Shown one piece after another: positions 60,051 to 64,000 of a DNA stretch of 64,000 bases. The notes beneath the pieces are model-generated. The model had not been told where the DNA came from. It worked only from the letters and a program-made list of their open reading frames with translations, and did no database searches. The DNA lies in NCBI GenBank assembly GCA_963514095.1, contig OY741277.1, positions 10,904,637-10,968,636 of the forward strand, in the 5' to 3' direction. The position numbers were made by a program, and so were the translations under genes. The DNA is from Eutrigla gurnardus (Eukaryota > Chordata > Actinopteri > Perciformes > Triglidae). Numbering within the stretch: the stretch's first letter is position 1; every line of letters starts with the position of its first letter.

Positions 60051-62030
60051 CTGAAAAGGAAAGAGAGGTAGTTTAGAGGCAGTTCACCGCACTGTTCCCA
60101 TGTACACACACGCTCACATACGCACACACCGGGCTGTTTCATCTTCATTACGGTTGGAGTTCCGCTACAATGGCTCCTGTCTGGAACCAGTGGAATTGAG
60201 GGGGGGGGGGAGACGTGACGAGAGCAGATTGGAGTGAGACGAGGTGAGAGGGAAGGACATAGAAAGAGGATATGAAAGTAAAGGAGAAGATGAGGTAAAA
60301 ATATCACATTTGAAGAGGAGAAAAGAAGGAGAAGATGATAGAAGAGGGGAGAAGATTTCGGCAGAGAATAGAGGGAGGACAGAAGAGTTGAACAAATGGA
60401 TAGGGGTGAAAAGAAAAGATGTGGATGGATCCATATCGAAAAACTAGAAAGAAAGAGAGAGATGTCTATATAAGCTATAACTTGATTATTGATTTGAACT
60501 TGATTATTTAATAATCGGATTACGTTTTTTTGATTTGAAACCATTTACTGTGTAGTTGGAGTGGCAACACACTTTGAGTCAGAACGAAAGAATTCAGGCT
60601 GTAAGGGGAACAAAGCCACCTGAAGTTAGACTGGTATTAATATGCTGAAGGTAACAAAGCATATCCACATGATTTAAAAAATCTGTCTTCACTATGATTT
60701 ATAGCTTGTCTGGCAGGCATCAGACCATTCATACAAACCCTTCTGTAGACTTTTCAATAACTTGAGAATGATGGTGTATCAGCTGAGAGGCTGTGTTCAT
60801 TTGATAAAAGTAAGATGTTCTGGTAGAAATGCATCTGGTCATTAAAAAAAACAAATGGAGAATTGCCAACATTTTTAAATTCCCTTTGTACTTCTTAATG
60901 TTTCTGTTTTACTGTTCAATTTCCAACTTTGTGTTTTTTATGAGTACTGGGATACATTTTGGATATAAATACATTTGCTGTAGTCTACTTTCACATATAA
61001 ATCAATACCAGTTTAATTTCATCTTAATGTGTGCTGAGAAGATATTTTCCACACCATTACACCAACGTTTGAGCAAACCCATCAGTTTCTGCCAAAGAAA
61101 TATTAATTGGACCAAGCAGCAGGTCCAGGCTTCAGTGAGTCATGCACCAAATATTTCCATACGACCAATCTGCTTCAACATTAGAACTGTGACATTAACC
61201 TACTTCTCTATACTCAACCTGTATGTTATTCTTCATTTGATTTATGCCGTATTCTTGACTTGGCCATAAGTGAGATGCTGCTTTCAGCACACAATTATGT
61301 ACTGATCTAACAGTAATTAAATGCATTCAAATTTTACTTTTAGGTTGAACAGTAACCATGTCCATCACTGTCCGTTGGAACATTTGAGTTTGCATTGATT
61401 ATATCTCTGTATCTCTGTGCAGATCTCCACCCTATATTTGGCCTTTTATCAAAGTGTGTGTGTGTGTGTGTTTGTGTGTTTATGTGTGTGTATTGGGATT
61501 GGAAAGGGACTAGGAAGCAAAGCCACATGTTTTTATGTTAGATTATTTACTTAAAGTTCCTCATGTGTGTAAGTATTTGCATCTGTGTGAATAGTACAAC
61601 AAAGCAATGCAGACACACAAGAACACAGATGCGTGCATTGCGTTGGGCTAACACATTTGTGACTCACTAAGCTGACCTGAAGCTTCAACCACTATTTTTA
61701 AAGTAATATACTGAATATGCATTACGCCAAAAATCACAAATAGCTCATGACAGAAGAACCTGCTATGATCTGACAATTTACAAGCTAATTTTAAATGTTG
61801 ATTTAAAATTAACTTGTAAACTGGCTACTTTTGAAACAATCCTGTCATACACAGAGTCTCTCAACTCTTGTCTCGTGTCTCAAGTTGCTAATTGGACTGT
61901 AAACAACGAGCGGTGCGTGGAAAAAGAAGGCTTGGTCCGGATATCCACTGGCTGTTCCGGAACCACAGAAATATAGCTCCTTGCCCACAGAAGATTCATC
62001 AGCAGACCAATAGCCAATGGATGGGTTCCA

Positions 62031-62032
<2 letters not shown>

Positions 62033-62118
<86 letters not shown>

Positions 62119-62126
62119 TGTGTGTG
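62033..62126 (+). repeat. (TG)n microsatellite
   Basis: About 46 TG units with one TT interruption near the right end. Confidence 0.97.
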
Positions 62127-62345
62127 ATCGTAGAACTGATGGATGGCCTCCCATTAGGTAGGTGACAGGCTGAGAGATGAGAGGACAGGCCTAGCCAGCA
62201 AGATGTGATAAACTGGACCACCTTTAAATGACTAGCCATACATCAATAGACACAGTGCACAACACCAGACATTTAACAACCCAGAGCACAACAGACCACC
62301 TATAATAGAACAAACAAAGATGAGACAATCCTTACATCATCGGTA

Positions 62346-62406
62346 TTATTGTAAGTCGCTTTGGACAAAAGCGTCTGCTAAATGACCTAAATGTAATGTA
62401 ATGTAA
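62346..62406 (+). mobile_element. SINE/LINE-type 3' tail fragment
   Basis: The sequence TTGTAAGTCGCTTTGGACAA, AAGCGTCTGCTAAATGAC and an ATGTAATGTAATGTAA end is a well-known fish retroposon 3' tail. Only the tail is recognisable. Confidence 0.7.
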
Positions 62407-62472
62407 ATCGGTAGTATTATAATAGACACAATGGACACCGAGTAAGGTCGATTAACCTCTGCTCTACAACAA

Positions 62473-62846
62473 TAGTGGTGGGACAATATATTGAAATATC
62501 GATATATCATGATACTCCCTGCTGCGATACGTTATCGATACACAGGTACATGTAAAGATGTTCCGTGTGTGTTAAAGTGGGACTAAACTAAGACTATGCA
62601 CTGCATTGTTTCACAAATTCTGTGGAACTGACACCACAATGTTGTGAATAAACACAGTATCCGATTAATTTCTGCTTTTGAATTTTCAATGGTATGTATT
62701 CTCCTTCAAATACAGATATTGTTATGCATATTGTAGATGATTTCTTATAATATATCGTGTATCGCAGAATCGTGATATCATTATCCTAGGCAAAATATTG
62801 TGATATTATCTCATCGTGAGTTACACAGCGATTCCCTCCCCTACTA
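62473..62846. mobile_element. MITE with ATATCG-rich palindromic ends
   Basis: The element starts TAGTGGTGGGACAATATATT and ends GCGATTCCCTCCCCTACTA; the outer 11 bp are near-perfect inverted repeats (TAGTGGTGGGA versus TAGGGGAGGGA). Subterminal AATATCGATATATCATGAT and TATCGTGTATCGCAGAATCG are typical of a common vertebrate hAT-like MITE type. The hAT assignment is from memory. Confidence 0.65.
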
Positions 62847-64000
62847 GACACATAATTATGCGGTCAACTATGTGTACAAACACTGTTGTTGTTAACACCT
62901 AATGATTCCACTTTTCTCTGGCTTCGAGAGACTTAGGTGTCCAAATTACTATAGCAATTTGATGATGTAATGGTTTTACAAGGTTGATTCTACGTCAAGC
63001 TATTATAATAAAATAAATGAAAACTCAACCACAAATATTATGATGTGATGTGTGATGTGTGTAGAGATTCTTCTACAATGGCAATATAAAAGCAAACCCA
63101 GTTATTTTTAGAGCAAATACTATCTGATACTCAGTAACTACACACATTTAGCAGGCAGGCATCCAGTACGTAGAAGGACATTAAAACATACTTGGGCACA
63201 CACATACACAGCATAAGGATCTTTGGCTAAAGGTCATAGTAAATGTAGTTGTTTGAAGGTGTGACTGGGCTATGATAATGCAGAGAGAAACAGCAGGCTG
63301 CCTTCCCAACGTTAATGTCCCCAATTTACCATCTAATTACCGCTCGGCTGGCTTCATAGCCACACTTATCTAACCAAGACCCAGGCAATTTAATTTCTGA
63401 TTGTATAACTGCACTGATGGAGGGAGAGTTGTGGAGAGAGGGCACAGAGAAAGAGAGAAATGTGGACTAATGTAAAATTAGAGATGGTAAGAGAAAGAGA
63501 ACGAGGGAGACTGAGAGAAAAAATGTAATATTGTTAATAATGTCAGAGGAAAAGAGTGAGAGAAACATAGATGTAGAGAGAAGAGTGCTGACACCAATTT
63601 GAAAAGTTCACGTCACTCTACTTGTGTCAAGGAAAGAAGGGGATGAGGAGAGTTGGAGGAAGAGAAGGACGGACACGAGAGGGGGTAATATTACTGATAA
63701 GAGAAGTAGGGGCATAATCAGCTATGAGGGCGAACCTTGAACTCCGGGGTTGGGGGGGTCTGGAATATTAGAGATAAGAGGTTTGTTGAGTTAGTATTGC
63801 TGAAGTAGATAAATAGCAATGCGCATTATAGTAATACGTGGATGGAAGCAGGGACAGAATTGGGGGGAGAACAAAACAGGAGGTTAACAATCATGGTTGT
63901 TGTAAATTAATTTAGTGATTCGCCAATTGACAGTTTTCATCTGATCTACCATGAGTCTTATATGTCTGATTCTTTGCCGATCACATGTGCAGGTGCCACC

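Larger units (their letters stand above)
60051..64000 (-). other. ulk4 intron continuing past the window edge
   Basis: The preceding human exon (ending with a TEHNPTFTR-like sequence) was searched for on the minus strand and not found, so it should lie beyond 64000. The stretch holds purine-rich DNA (60.19-60.47 and 63.4-63.7 kb), a TG tract (62033-62126), a SINE-like tail and a MITE-like element. Confidence 0.55.

Noticed and set aside
59972..60544. 190-codon minus-strand frame
   Set aside because: Only its 49-nt end (60002-60050) is a genuine ulk4 exon; the rest is purine-rich intron read without stops.
60829..61269. 146-codon + strand frame in a ulk4 intron
   Set aside because: Hydrophobic AT-rich reading with no recognisable family and no promoter or poly(A) context; probably chance.

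Overview
This is a vertebrate nuclear genome segment, almost certainly from a teleost fish. The evidence is intron-containing genes with GT-AG splice sites, very many (CA/TG)n microsatellites, tRNA-headed SINEs and MITE-like DNA transposons of the kinds common in ray-finned fish, and two genes whose exons I could follow codon by codon. There is no prokaryotic gene organisation, no CRISPR array and no virus-like gene set.

Layout. (1) 1 to about 19.8 kb is an upstream intergenic region. I see no gene in it, only short microsatellites, a 662-bp inverted-repeat DNA transposon (16961-17622), a probable degenerate SINE and a few AT-rich stretches that could be conserved regulatory DNA. (2) About 19.8 to 34.04 kb, + strand, is the complete beta-catenin gene (ctnnb1; the teleost paralogue ctnnb2 cannot be fully excluded). 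It has a TATA/YY1-type promoter, a non-coding first exon, 15 coding exons giving 782 codons plus stop, and a spliced 3'UTR. (3) About 35.0 to beyond 64 kb, - strand, is the 3' part of ulk4: seven coding exons encoding roughly the last 253 residues of the armadillo/HEAT-repeat C-terminus. The gene continues past the right edge. The two genes are tail to tail with about 1 kb between their polyadenylation signals, the same arrangement I recall for human CTNNB1-ULK4.

The ulk4 introns hold most of the repeats. The last intron (7.6 kb) carries a family of tandem repeats of about 178 bp, two inverted copies of one SINE with recognisable target-site duplications, a transposon-derived coding remnant and a polypyrimidine/polypurine domain. 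Other introns carry long TG and CA tracts, and one of these directly replaces the polypyrimidine tract of a ulk4 3' splice site.

Beta-catenin is the adherens-junction adaptor and nuclear effector of Wnt signalling. ULK4 is a pseudokinase linked to cilia and neurodevelopment. Their adjacency looks like conserved synteny rather than shared function. I found no wholly new biological system. The best leads are the TG-repeat 3' splice site in ulk4, an intron in ctnnb1 that splits a human exon, the strongly conserved ctnnb1 3'UTR, and the tandem-repeat/SINE cluster.
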